Position numbers and translations under genes: made by a program. The notes beneath the pieces were generated by a model, which saw only the letters and a program-made list of their open reading frames with translations, did not search any database and was not told the origin of the DNA. Shown piece by piece: positions 44,684 to 55,960 of a stretch of DNA of 64,000 nt. The DNA is from Diaporthe sp. PMI_573 (Eukaryota > Ascomycota > Sordariomycetes > Diaporthales > Diaporthaceae). The stretch covers positions 620,001 to 684,000 of the forward strand of contig JAJTUP010000023.1 in assembly GCA_021399435.1 (NCBI GenBank). The letters run 5' to 3'. The stretch's first letter is position 1. Each line of letters starts with the position of its first letter.

Positions 44684-45257
44684 GGCTTCCAACGTCGATT
44701 TCCCGTCTGCTACCAGTACCTCCTAATTTCGTGGAATGCTCACAAAAGACATTGGACCAGGAATGCATGTGGGAGCTTGGTAAAGTGGCTATGGATAGAT
44801 AGAACTATGGGGAATCATCTGGCTTCAAAAAATCATTAGTATCTAATGACCGAGTTATCATAGTGCGAGGGACTTGTAAACCGCGGCTGGTTCTCAACGC
44901 GAGTCCCATTAGCCAACGTGGAGGATCTTTATTTATTCGCAAATTGAACATATTCTCATTTTTGGTCCGTAGTCGTCGAAAGTGAAATCTATGTGACAGT
45001 GTGCACAGGCGGCTCGGCGTCTAGATCGTTTAATGCCCATGTGACATGCATCTTTATTCCGTTCCCGTCGCAGCGCTTTGGCTGCCCATATCACGTTCCT
45101 AATTTTGCACGAAATGTGCTGTTGTGGTCATAACATCACACTCTCGCCTCGAGGCAATCTTAGAAGGGACTGCCCAACCACTCAACTGCACAAGGACGGG
45201 TCAGAAACCGTTGGGCCAAGCCTGAAGCCCGAGAGTTGACCCGAGACCCGCGCCCGG
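44684..45257. other. convergent intergenic region
   Basis: This stretch lies between the repeat-protein gene and the CDF transporter, which converge. It is AT-rich at 44820-44960. I see no gene. Confidence 0.5.
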
Positions 45258-46920
45258 TCAGGTCTCCATCTTGGCGCAGCACATCAGATTATGGCACAGG
45301 TTGCTGCAAATAATCTGGCAGGCGGCTGGGTCGAGCCTCCTCCTTCTAAGAGCAGAGCCGACGCCCTCGGAAACGCTGCCAGAAGTAGAAGCAGTGGTGG
45401 CAACAGCAGTTTCCTGAGGGGCCTGTGCCACGTCCTCGGCCGTCTCGGGCTGCAGGGTGGACGAGTGGATGCCGTAGGCGTGGAGGCACTCGTTGACGGT
45501 GCGGGCCTTCTCGATGAAGTTTGACATGGACTGGTCCGAGACAACGACGTGGGCGGACGCGATGGCCTTTTGCTGGTCGAGCCGCCAGATGTGCAGCTCG
45601 TGGACTGATTCAATGCCGGGGATCTGGGGAGCATCAGCATATCATCAGCAACCGGGGTCGCTACATTCAATTGCCGAGAAGCAGACACACGCACCTGCTC
45701 AAGATCATGCTTCACGTCGTCGATTTCAACACCCCGAGGTGCACTCTCGAGGAGGATGGCCCCCGAATTCTTGGTCAGCGGGATGGAGCTGAGGAAGATC
45801 ATTATGGCGATGAACATGCTCGCCGCTGGATCGGCATAGAACCGGGCCTCACTGCGCGTCTGCCAGATGACGACGGCGGCAATGATGACGCCGATGTTGT
45901 TGATGGCGTCGCCAATGACATGGATGAGGACGCCGAGCATGCCGAGGTCGCGGCCGGGCTTTTTCATCTGAGCCACATTGTGACGATGCTCTGCGTGCGT
46001 CCGAACGCGCTGTGATATCGATTAGTTCTGGTAATATTCCTCATGTATCATGTCAGACTGCGTGACACATACGTTCGTCTTGCTCGAGCTGCTGTTCCTG
46101 ACAGGTTCCAAGTTCACTACGGCGGCCTCGCCGTGGTCGTGTCCGTGCTCATGAGAGTGTTCATGATCGTGACTATGAGTTTCGCCATGGTCGTGGCCGT
46201 GGCCGCCATGAGAGTGGTCATGCCCGTGGTGCTCTGCAGAGAACGTCAGTGTGTTTCCTTCTCGAGTGTGACGGTGCGTTGCTCGGGTCCTGACCATGTA
46301 CAAATGCCGCGCTTATTATGTTCAAACCTAGGCCGATACAGCCTACGATCATGACAAGTCTCGGATCCTCGATGCCTGCAGGGCGTCAGATGAGGGCAGC
46401 GCTTCGATTGGCCAGATCGACTCACGCTCGATGGAGATAAACCTCTCGATAGACTGCAAGAAGATACTAATTCCCAAAGCCAGGAGGAACACGCCGTTGA
46501 AGAAGGCACCCAACAAACGGGCCCTCTGCCAGCCGAACGAGAGCTCAGCGGGTGAGCGCGACCGCTCTGATATCTGGGCACCGGTGAGTTGAAGCGGACG
46601 GCACAGCTGAGGCCCAAGACTCACAATGACAGCTATGAGTGCGACGATGAAGCCGATCAGATCATTCATCTAGGACAGGTCAGCCACCTGGACACGTCTG
46701 TGAGATTATGAGCTAAACGATCTTACATAGTGGAATGCATCGGCGAGGAGCGCGAGCGAGCGGGTCTTGAAGGCCACTACGGATGAAGTCAGTCTCGAGG
46801 CATGTCCGAGTGCACCTTGGCACACTGCGTCGACGAACCCGTGATCTCGGCCACGAAGAAGGCAAATGAGATTGAGATTGTGATAATGAGCCGCGTCTTG
46901 GGGCTCAGACTGAACGCCAT
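45258..46920 (-). CDS. zrc1: CDF-family zinc transporter, ZRC1/COT1-like
   Basis: Seven exons: 46920-46839, 46776-46727, 46669-46426, 46375-46295, 46233-46073, 46009-45695 and 45623-45258 (432 aa, phases consistent). The N-terminus (SLSPKTRLIITISISFAFF) opens the first membrane segment. The zinc-site motif LADAFHYMNDL spans exons 2 and 3. A second such motif, HVIGDAINN, lies in exon 6. Between membrane segments four and five is a His-rich cytosolic loop with repeated HDH/HGH (about residues 153-185). The C-terminal cation-efflux domain includes SVHELHIWRLDQ and CLHAYGIHSSTLQPE. Such proteins move zinc (and cobalt or cadmium) into the vacuole in exchange for protons. The first donor (GTTCGT) is weak but required by conservation. 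Confidence 0.9.
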
Positions 46921-48677
46921 GTTGATAAAAGATCAAGGGTAGTTTCGAAAAGGACGCAGCTGTTGAGGGGGACGCTATGGGCGACGAGGGCGACGAGGGC
47001 GACGAGGGCGACAGGCTCCAGTCGGTCTTATAGTTGAATGGCGTAGTTTGTATGATATCTCGGAAGGACGAGAATATAGGGTTTTTCCAAGATCTGTCAT
47101 AGACGGCCGGGTTGTATGACTGGAAACTCACGAGGAATCTGCAACCGATCCGCGGGGCATCGAAACAGGACATGAGACGTACCCTGCCAATCGTCTTCGG
47201 GCTTGTTTGGATGGTGTCGTGGAGTTGCGCAGGGATGGCGTGAAGGGGGTAAAACAAGCTGCTGGCATGACAGGGTAGCTCCCTCGAACTTGGCCCACCG
47301 TGTCATGGAAGAGCAGGACGAGCCGGCGTGGCTAGCTGCCAGCCCCTCGGTCGGAGAGACGTCTCCTTGGGCTGTAAGGAGAAGCTCTGCACGGACGGAA
47401 CCGGGTCAAGCAGCTTGGCATAGAAGATGCAGCTCTGGAGGTTACACGAGCGGTCTACTCCCGGCATTGTGCAGTCTGCGGTATCTCCCGATCCCAGCAA
47501 CCCCCAATGGCATCTAGCCAAAGAAACTACGCGGAAGTGCAAGATCTTGTGTTTCCCAAGTACAAGATAATGTTGCCCGGTTGAACACTCCCGTTCCGTT
47601 TGTGATCTTTTGCTCCGACTTGAAGCCGCCGCCCGCCCGGTCAAACCGGCCCAATGTGAAAGTACCCGAGCAGCAGTGGATCACAAAGCCTGCGGACGAA
47701 AACAACATACTGCCATCAAGGTCCACAACAAAAACGTCCACGGTCGACGTGGCAGAACACTGATGCTCCCCCCTTCCCCCTCCTTCACAGAAGAAATATG
47801 ATCTAATGCTGCTATCATTCTGACCAGAAAGTGATATAAGACGAGGATGGGTGACATTCAGCCATGTACTGGTAGTTGATACCCTGAGGGTGGTATTGCA
47901 AGGCTACTGCAACAAAGACTGCTTAATATATCCGGTGGCAGATTGAACGAGCACATAGGTACCTAGCTTGCCTGGGTAGTATCAAGACTCAGGGCTGGGG
48001 AATAGCCGTTATAACAGTCAGGTCAAGTGATTTACCATGATAGCAGTTGGCATGATCATTGTCAATCAATCTCGTGAGGTCGACTTTCTTTTTCACTATC
48101 TGGCTAACCCCAAATAGGAATTGCAAAGTCCGGTTTCAAAGTTTGCTGCCCGTCCAGAGCCTCACAAGCATGAGAATCACGCAAGCAACGCATGGCTTAC
48201 AAGGCTTGGGGAGTCAGTGGCTCGGGAATGATATGCGTTTCTCCCTGAATACTGTCAATGCTGCTACCCGTCTGCAGGGGATCGTATGCAACGTCCAGAC
48301 GCACATGACGAGCTTCAACGCAAACGTGCAGCCGGTGAGTAAAGCCTGGAACATTCTAAGCCGACTCTTTTTGTAAATCACTGGTGCATCCGCCACCAAC
48401 GAAGCGGTGGGAATGTGCATAGCCGATACGAGGTGTCAACTGGCCATTTTACGCCCTTCCGTTGGATTGCCTGGTCCGTAAAGGAACAACATCCAAACGG
48501 CGAGCTTGGCATCAATGAAAACAGGGGAGGCAGGTGTAACTTCTACACAAGCAGCATTTCTGAGCGTGATTTGAGCCTGCTCAAACCCATGAGCTTTCTT
48601 CTTTCCACTCTCATACAGCCCTGAACCTCTGTCGACACATCTCAAAACCCCATCAAGTGGACACGAAGTCAGTTGAG
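46921..48677. other. divergent intergenic region CDF transporter / MYND gene
   Basis: This 1.75-kb region holds both promoters. A short 9-bp tandem repeat of GGGCGACGA type lies at 46978-47010, just upstream of the transporter start. The remaining open frames are short and without motifs. Confidence 0.5.
46978..47010 (+). repeat. 9-bp tandem repeat (GACGAGGGC units)
   Basis: About four head-to-tail GGGCGACGA units lie 58-90 bp upstream of the zinc transporter ATG. They fall inside its expected 5' leader. Confidence 0.7.
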
Positions 48678-50237
48678 ATGACACCTACGACTCCATACCC
48701 GCAAACTTGCGAGCCTTACTTCGCGGCCGCAATTCGCGTCGACGAGAAATACCACTGCAAGCTGTCATGCAAACCAACGAGCTCTGACATCTGCACCGTG
48801 TGCCCTGACGCCGGCAAAGTGCCTTGCCCGGGTTGTAAACTGGTGCAATACTGCTCTGAAGAATGCTTGAAAAAGGATCTGCCCATCCACTTGCTCTTTT
48901 GCAAATCCTTTTGGCGTTTCAGGGCCACCAAACGCCCCTTCGCCATGGGCATCCGCTGTCACCGAGCCATTCTCATTCCTGAGAACGACAGTCCTAGATG
49001 GACCTGGGTCAGAACAACGCCAGACCTCCTCTTCTACTACCTCGATCACCTTTACGACGATCTGCCATACATGGGCTTGACACAGCGCGGTGAAAACGTC
49101 CAGCTGGGCTACCACTCCACCCGAGTCCCTAAGCACGGTATCATCGCCACCATGCGCTGCCAATCAACCCGAGGCGAAAACAGGTCGTCGCTCAACAAAT
49201 TCCTGCAGAGTCAAGGCCCATCTGGGCATCTGAGTACGGTCTGGGGTCCCGTCATAGTGCTTGCCTTCAAGGCTGGAGACCCGGCCAAGTGCACCGACCC
49301 CTGGGGTCTCCTTGGATGCGTCGAGGATCTCGAGATGGCTGACGTCGCGCACGTGTTCCACACCCTGGTGCACAATAACCCCGAGAACCCGTGTGTGGTT
49401 GACGTCTCTCGGTTCGCCCACAAGACCATCCCCGCCGTCAAGATCAACTGTCTCGGCGACCGCAGGCGTTTCCACACTGACAAGAATGCTCTGGACGATG
49501 CAGCCATCTATGAGGCCGTCATAGTGCCCAACGTGGTCTGCCACCCATCCATCCAGTGGCCGTCCATATCCGCCTTCATGCTGGGCCTGCCGTGGGCTTG
49601 CCGCGCCGTTTGCTCCTCCAGGGACTTTTGGGTCAAGGCCGGGCCAAATGACGAAGGCGAGTGGATCCCGGACGGCGACTCGCTCAGGAATACCGAGCTG
49701 GGCTGTCTACCCAACACCTTCAGGGGGCCCGGCCAAGCTAAATTTGTCCAGGCACTGGTCCCGGCCCGTATCGACCGGAACGACAGCCCGGGCACGGTGC
49801 TCATCTTGCACATGTACGGCGAGGTCATCTCGGTGGAGCATATCAAGATGTTCCGGCTTTTCTGCGAGGAGACCGACGTCATGAACCTTTGGGACAAGCC
49901 GCAGCAGGTGGTCAGGGTGTTCCATGAAGCTGCTTTCCGCGAATTCTGGGGCGTGAAAAAGAAAGAGAATGCAATTCCAGGTATGGACCTGAGTGAGGTT
50001 CCTTCTCCCTATGCCTGGCAGAAAAAAGCTGGAAGGGAGAACAGCTACTTGGAATACAGCCAGGAGCTGGAAAAATACGAAAGGTTACTCAAACAGGCAG
50101 CGACGGACCCTGTGATCCTTGGCTATACTCCCAGCTCAAGGCCTATCTTCGCGTCCGCATCGACCTTGAGTTTTGAACAGTTCCAGAAGAAGCTGGGAAA
50201 CAACCCTTGGAGTGACGAATCATGCAACGGAGGCTGA
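48678..50237 (+). CDS. MYND-type zinc-finger protein
   Basis: This is one exon. The frame is open from 48657, but the first ATG is at 48678 (519 aa). A MYND finger lies near residues 38-77: CTVCPDAGKVPCPGCKLVQY continues into CSEECLKKDLPIHLLFC, giving the expected Cys/His spacing. The remaining 440 residues have no SET domain signature, although fungal MYND proteins of this size are often annotated only by the finger. Such fingers mediate protein contacts with proline-rich partners. The rest looks like an expanded fungal family of unknown function. Codon usage is ordinary for the window, with no stops, and the gene appears intact. Confidence 0.75.
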   Translation: MTPTTPYPQTCEPYFAAAIRVDEKYHCKLSCKPTSSDICTVCPDAGKVPCPGCKLVQYCSEECLKKDLPIHLLFCKSFWRFRATKRPFAMGIRCHRAILIPENDSPRWTWVRTTPDLLFYYLDHLYDDLPYMGLTQRGENVQLGYHSTRVPKHGIIATMRCQSTRGENRSSLNKFLQSQGPSGHLSTVWGPVIVLAFKAGDPAKCTDPWGLLGCVEDLEMADVAHVFHTLVHNNPENPCVVDVSRFAHKTIPAVKINCLGDRRRFHTDKNALDDAAIYEAVIVPNVVCHPSIQWPSISAFMLGLPWACRAVCSSRDFWVKAGPNDEGEWIPDGDSLRNTELGCLPNTFRGPGQAKFVQALVPARIDRNDSPGTVLILHMYGEVISVEHIKMFRLFCEETDVMNLWDKPQQVVRVFHEAAFREFWGVKKKENAIPGMDLSEVPSPYAWQKKAGRENSYLEYSQELEKYERLLKQAATDPVILGYTPSSRPIFASASTLSFEQFQKKLGNNPWSDESCNGG

Positions 50238-52239
50238 TGATAGCAAAGCAGAAGTGCAGTGGACGGTGTGGTGCATAGTCAATGTCAGACATCTATCTGA
50301 GATGATTCCAGTGTTTTGTTTTTAGTTTTCTTCTTTTCAGAAAAGAATCTGGCTTTTTGAACTCTCTCTGACAGACGCCAGGTTTATCTTCTCTTATCAA
50401 TGGAGGCACTCGTAATAAAACGCACCATAAAACCTTCGGTGATGGGCTATAGTTTACCTTGTTGTCCCAGCCTCTCTAGTTAGGACCATTTCTAAATGCA
50501 GAAGATTGTCAGAAGGCTTTTATCATACAGCTCGTTACTGTTGATGAAGACGTTCAGCGATCTCACGTTTCCAGCGTTTCTCCCTGAGTTCTTGGAAATG
50601 GAGTAGCATTATTTGGCTAAGAAACTTTGATGGGTCTTGCATAGATTAGAAGAATAAAACAGGAAAAGAGGATTGGACTGATGAGCTACATATAGGTCAT
50701 CTTTCTCCGACATGTCTATTTGGCATAAGGATGATGGATGCTTCCCAATATCTAGGGTGCTGGACATCGTCAGTACTTTCGCAACTGCTAGGCAGTTGGG
50801 CGGTTAGGATGCTTCTTATGTATCGATATTTTGTTCATTTACCACTTAGAGAGCCACCAGGGATACAAGCCGCATCCAGGAGGTAACTAAGTAAAGACTC
50901 AAAAGTTTACAAAGGCATTCGCAGCTTCTCAAACATTAGCATTCCTACCAGCCCAAATTGTTTGCTAGAGTGCTATCCGTCGCCGTCCTCTTGGCTGCAA
51001 GCGTCCATGTACATACTTTCAGCTCCAGCTTCTGGCAAGTTCTCACAAGTGCACGTGGCGGTGTAGTGTGACCAACTGCGATGGCACCTCTAATACTTAT
51101 ACCCACGCCGACATCAGCGACTCCGGCATATATGTGACCGAGGATGATGTGACACATCCCTACACATTTCCATCCATCAAACCATGCGTCTTGGTATCCC
51201 CCGCCCTCAAACGCGGGGACTTGGGCTGTGTCGTTACACACATTCGTATCTGGACCCGACATCATTACACAGCGTCTCGTTTGTGGCTTGAGTGTCATTC
51301 TTCTGTTTTGACTGGACCTTAAAACAGTGAAGCAACAGGGCTTAGCTGTCGGGATGACCCCAGTCCAAGAGCTATCACCTATCACATGAACTTGCAGCTG
51401 AAGGCGCGTGGAGCTACTGCGTTCTGGCCCAATATTTGATGCACACCTCTGAACTACAATATCTCGTGTTGGACTTGAACTCCGCTCAGCAAGCTTGACG
51501 CTTGTTGAGGTATGATTGAGGGGTATCTTGTAAACATTCCTTGTCCCGCTGTCATAAATCTTTCCTTCCGTGAATGTTAATTCTTTGGCTATACCGTCAC
51601 ATCGTGATCGCTTCAAATGTACGGAGGTACAATCACAGTACTACACAGTCAGGTTCCAGGTGGTGGGAAAGCGCGAAAACCACCCCGTAAACCTCCCCAA
51701 GAGCCAAGAGCAGCCAGCGCCCGGTATCTAGGCCTGCAAATGCCTCAGCAGCGACCTGCGGGATCTCAATAAATTGTTCGTATTTCTGATGTCAATGTTC
51801 GAATGGCGTCCACTGAATTCAGATTGCAGCAAATGCTGATGATTCAGATTTGGCTTCAAATTGATCTGATAAACAATTGTAGGATACGTTGGTACAGAAC
51901 TTGGGCATCTTGGGCAATAATTAGGTTTGGGTCGATGAGAGGTTATTCTGTGGTGTGTTCTATGGCATATATATTGATGGTCGTTGCATAAATCGTTGTG
52001 CATGAGCATTCAATCAGTGTTTGTATGTACTGAGATTGGAACCTATTGATCTGAGAATGCCAGAAAGACCCTAGAGCATTAATGTGAGCAGAACTTGTCG
52101 GCAATGAAAACGTCAGAGACTTTGATTCGTGCAATTCTGTGAAAGAAAAGGGCCGGATGAGTGTGATTTTGTAAATCACAAGCTTCTCAGTATGTATTAT
52201 ATGGGGATCAAGCAAACCATCAGGTGGTGGTGTATTTAG
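50238..52239. other. AT-rich intergenic region before the NLR relic
   Basis: This 2-kb stretch is AT-rich. A 223-codon minus-strand frame (50945-51616) has no recognisable domain. The region may contain further decayed sequence of the neighbouring pseudogene, but I could not read any motif in it. Confidence 0.4.
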
Positions 52240-53592
52240 TTCCAGTCATCCAATTGTTTTCCAGCTAAGAATATGCTTTCCAGCGAATCCAGTCAGTTGG
52301 CTCTTGATTTTCGACAATTTGGACTCTGCGGAGGCCGTACGGAAATGCTGGCCAACAGGAGCAACAGGATCGATCCTCATCACCACAACGCAGCACCATG
52401 CTGGCTCGAACATACTCTTCATGTGTCATTGACGTGCCTCTTTTTACAGACACTGAAAGCATACAATTCTTGGAAAAGATCCTATTGCCATCTTCCGAAC
52501 CTTCAGCACTTCCATGCGGTGGTGAATTGAAGGTACTTCAAGGACCGGCAGAGATATCAGGAAACCTTCCACTACTACTGGACATCTCGCGCCGCCAGAT
52601 ATCAGCTACTGGCATTTCTGCGTCCGAATATCTTCTGAACTATAAAACTATGGAGAGACTCATCTTTTCAGACGTCCGGAATCCCATTTGGCACACAGAA
52701 TCCTATCCTCTTACCGTTGGGATGACGAGGTTGTCAAGGAGGAAATGCAGAAGTGCAACAACAATCTCGCCGTAAAATATCTGGCCGAAGAAAGAGCACA
52801 TGACGCTGTTAGTATACTGCAGCCCATGTAGAGTGAGGCTAAGACTGCTGGTCCGCTGATTGGCATGTCTACAAATTATCCGCTTAATATGGGACTGGCG
52901 CTAGCCATGAAAGGGTCGCACGAGGAGGGTAGATTAAGGATTGAAGAAGGTCTTGAGGCAGTTTCTAGATGCCTTGGGAATAAAAGTGCTGATATGGCCA
53001 TGTGAGAAAAGCTTCGAGAACAACTATGTGAACGTGGCTTCTGACAAAACAACAGTGCACATTTCTATCACGGGAGAGTTCTGCTGCAAATGCAAGACTT
53101 CAAAGGACCTTTCGAAGCCTATTCGAAATGCTTCACGACAAGATATCGTATCATGCAAGGACATACAGAGACCGCATATGTCGCTCATCAACTTGGCGTT
53201 GTGACATTCAAGCAGGGCGAACTCCGGGCAGCAGTGTAAGTTGAACCAGCCTGACGTATGTCAACAACCCTTACAATTCATCACCAAGACGACAGGTCAT
53301 TCTTGTCGGATGCGCTTCGGACATTACAAGACATTGATGCCACTTCGCTTCCTGCGGCTCGCTCCGCGCGGCAGCTGGAGCTTGTCTTCGAAGCGCCGGG
53401 CGATGCCACTGAAGCTGCAAAGGTGCCAAGGACGGTCGATGAGTGCTTAGGCACACACGGTCTTCTGGTCGCGGCTCTTAACAACGGATACTCAGAGGAA
53501 TTCTTTACCAAGCTCGTTCTATTCAAATTCAGCTGGCATTCAGCAGAGACCGTGGAGTGTTGCCAGATAAAAGACCGAACAATCAACCCTTA
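52240..53592 (+). pseudogene. decayed NB-ARC/TPR (NLR-like) gene, 5'-truncated
   Basis: Translation in shifting plus-strand frames shows pieces of a fungal NB-ARC-TPR protein in the right order. These are WLLIFDNLD (kinase-2/Walker B, from 52298), TGSILITT (sensor/RNBS-B), FTDTESIQFLEKIL, then NLPLLLDISRRQI with SEYLLNY (ARC), and TPR-like units such as HFYHGRVLLQMQDFKGPFEAY and ETAYVAHQLGVVTFKQGELR. The P-loop and N-terminal effector part are missing. Frame changes occur near 52400 and 52700, and in-frame stops lie at 52829, 53003 and 53042. A segment between ARC and TPR is absent. The relic ends where a pogo-type element begins at 53593, so insertion may have contributed to its loss. Fungal NLRs act in non-self recognition and programmed cell death. 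Confidence 0.65.
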
Positions 53593-53635
53593 ACGTCCCC
53601 GGCCCGGCTTCCGCCCCCCCCTGCTTCCGCCCCCC
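53593..53635 (+). repeat. 5' terminal inverted repeat, copy 1
   Basis: It begins ACGTCCCCGGCCCGGCTTCC, followed by C runs and a second TTCCGCC block. One base differs from the other three ends (CTGCTTCC instead of CTGATTCC). Confidence 0.85.
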
Positions 53636-53752
53636 CCACATCCGCGTTCACGCGTGTACGCGTCTGCCCCCACCCTATATAAACTCAACCATATCTTTCC
53701 GAGAGAATTTTTTCTGGTTACCAAACTTCTTCCAAGCATCAACCTAGTCATC

Positions 53753-55393
53753 ATGAAGCCCTATGGGGAAGCCGAGATCCATGACGCCCTTGTTGCGTGC
53801 AGGGATGGAATGCCCGTCAAGCAGGCTTGCAGGACCTGGCATATCCCCCGTTCCACACTTCGCGATTGCCTTGCCGGCGCGCAAAGCCAGCGCGTTTCTC
53901 ACGAACCTCAGAGGCCTCTTTCTGATGATTAGGAGGATCGATTGGCCCTATTCCTTATTAACTAAAGCAGCTTGGGCCATGTGTTGACTCGCTGGGAAAC
54001 GAGGGCTCTGGCAGCCCGAATGGCCTTGTCGGGGAAGGAGGTCGCTCCTCTCGGAAGGAAGTGGCTGAGGGCCTTCCTCCTTTGTCACCCTATCCTCCAA
54101 AGCCGTAAGTACCAGCGAGTTGAGGCTAAACGGCTAAGGGCAGCCACCAAAAAGAACGTTGGGTTGTGGTTTGACTTCATGTAGTTGCCTATTGTGAAGG
54201 CAATTAAGCCGGCCAACCGGTGGAACGCCGACGAGGGCGGGCTAATGGAGGGCAAGTCCGAGAAGGCGCTCACAATCGGCTATTTGGAAGGAAGCCAGCT
54301 TCTTCAGAAGGACTTTAATTTGAGAGCGTGGACCTCCTTCCTTGAGTGTATCCCCGCCACGGGCAAGTTCCTCGTCCCACTCGTTATTTTTAAGGGACTA
54401 AGCATTTAGCAGCAGTGGTTTCCTATTACCCTCGAAGATTACGAGGGCTGGCAGTTCACGGCGACAAAGAAGGGGTGGATGGAGGAACCTATCGCTATCC
54501 ACTGGCTTCGGAAGGTCTTTCTTCCTCAAACAGTGCCAGAGGACCCATTAGAATGGCGCCTTCTCGTAATCGATGGGTACCATACACATACAACAGTTGA
54601 GTTTATGTGGGAATGCTTCTCGAATAAGGTATATATTGTTTTTTTGCCCGCCCATACTTTGTATATGCTGTAACTACTCGATGTGGCGATCTTCGGCCCT
54701 CTAAAGCTTGCATTTAAGAAGCATCTCGATTACCAGGGAGGGCACGATTTGTCAATAGTTATGGCAAAGAAACGGTTTCTTTATTGCTATCACAAGGCTC
54801 AAATTGACACTTTAACGGAAGCAAATATACGTTCTGGCTGGCGGGCGACTGGTCTCTGGCTAGTGTCTAAGCATAGGGCACTTGGAAGCCACTTTATCGC
54901 CGATAATCGCGAGAAGGAAGCGAGATCATTGGAATCTGGCGGCACTAATAGCTCCAGCAGCTATTTCTGCACTAATAAGTGTTTTTGTCGGCCTTGAGGG
55001 ACCATTTTTGCGACCCCTAAGCGATCTTAAGACCTAAGGGGTATGGTGGCTTGGTATGCCTGTCAGAAGAATCTCAGCCCTACATTACGACTCTTTTTCA
55101 GGAAAATCCTCAAAAGTTGGGACCAGATAGACGTTGATCTGACAATGTCCTCACAAAAAGCCCGAGAGTTGGAAGCCCAGATTGAAGCCAGTAGGGTAGT
55201 CCGAAGGAAGAAGGTTCAACTTGACCCGAATGAACTTTTCGCCGATATCAAGGCCATTCAGAGGACTCAGATTGAAGCGGGGGTGGTATCAGAAGAAAGC
55301 GATGCTTTAGAAGAGTCGGAAACACCATCGGAAGCGAGGTTAACTATCGTGGTGGCGTCGTCGTTGGCGACGAGGCGAAGGGGGCGGTCGTGA
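53753..55393 (+). pseudogene. pogo-like transposase, copy 1, inactivated by C-to-T stops
   Basis: The frame corresponds codon for codon to the 547-codon transposase frame of copy 2, without indels over its length. It has an N-terminal psq-type helix-turn-helix (EIHDALVACRDG), a CENP-B DNA-binding domain and a DDE domain with NADEGG, VIDG and LDVAIFGPLK. Seven in-frame stops lie at 53930, 53963, 54182, 54407, 54671, 54995 and 55028. In copy 2 these positions are CAG, CAA, CAG, CAG, CAA, CGA and CAA, so every stop is a C-to-T change on the coding strand. This pattern fits repeat-induced point mutation (RIP). Confidence 0.9.
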
Positions 55394-55398
55394 GGGAA

Positions 55399-55441
55399 GG
55401 GGGCGGAATCAGGGGGGGGGCGGAAGCCGGGCCGGGGACGT
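55399..55441 (-). repeat. 3' terminal inverted repeat, copy 1
   Basis: This is the reverse complement of the 5' end, finishing CCGGGCCGGGGACGT immediately before the TA duplication. Confidence 0.85.
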
Positions 55442-55960
55442 TAATAATCATCCTTGGCTGAGAAATACCCACTTCGTAGGTATTAGCTCACAGACATCAT
55501 GGCGATTGAACCCATTTCAACCTTTTCCTCGACTATGCCGATCATCCGGAGCGCTCCTACAGAGTGCATGTAAGGATCTGTCGCATGGTAAGGACTGGAG
55601 CGGCCCACCGTTCTGTCACCAACAGTCCACCGGATTTGCGAAGGATTAGTGACCAGTGGAGCATTTAGCCGCATATTTGATCCTTATATGCATGCTACAA
55701 CTACTGTCACAAACTGGCATGACACAGATCCTTCCGTTGGTCTTCCTTTCTCAACGCTAATGCCAGTTGGTTAGGTATTATCACCAACACCATTTAGTGT
55801 ACCCCAGCTGAATACATCCTCCAAAAAGGCTGGGCATGTGCATTTTAGAGGACGTGTCTTCCAACATCGCAGAGTCCCAAGACCGTAATTTTATGCCGTT
55901 GACCGGAAGAATTGAAGTCAATTCCAATCTACTTTCAATCTCAGTCGAAACAACGCAGCC
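55442..55960. other. short intergenic region, promoter of the aldehyde dehydrogenase gene
   Basis: This 519-bp stretch between the transposon end and the ALDH start must hold the ALDH promoter. A 63-codon minus-strand frame (55483-55674) has no known motif. Confidence 0.45.

Larger units (their letters stand above)
53593..55441 (+). mobile_element. pogo/Fot1-type DNA transposon, copy 1
   Basis: The element is 1849 bp long, flanked by a TA duplication (53591-53592 and 55442-55443). It has terminal inverted repeats of about 43 bp that start ACGTCCCCGGCCCGGCTTCC. A TATA box (TATATAA at 53676) precedes the transposase start at 53753. It is nearly the same length as copy 2 at 57811-59660 and lies in the opposite orientation. 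TA target choice and the encoded CENP-B/DDE transposase place it in the Tc1-mariner superfamily, pogo branch, like Fot1 and Pot2. Confidence 0.9.

Noticed and set aside
51465..51490. tRNA B-box-like sequence on the minus strand (GAGTTCAAGTCC)
   Set aside because: The flanking bases cannot form a T-arm stem and no A-box or acceptor stem is present.
50945..51616. 223-codon minus-strand frame in AT-rich DNA
   Set aside because: No domain, no membrane or signal segment, and it lies in a decayed region.
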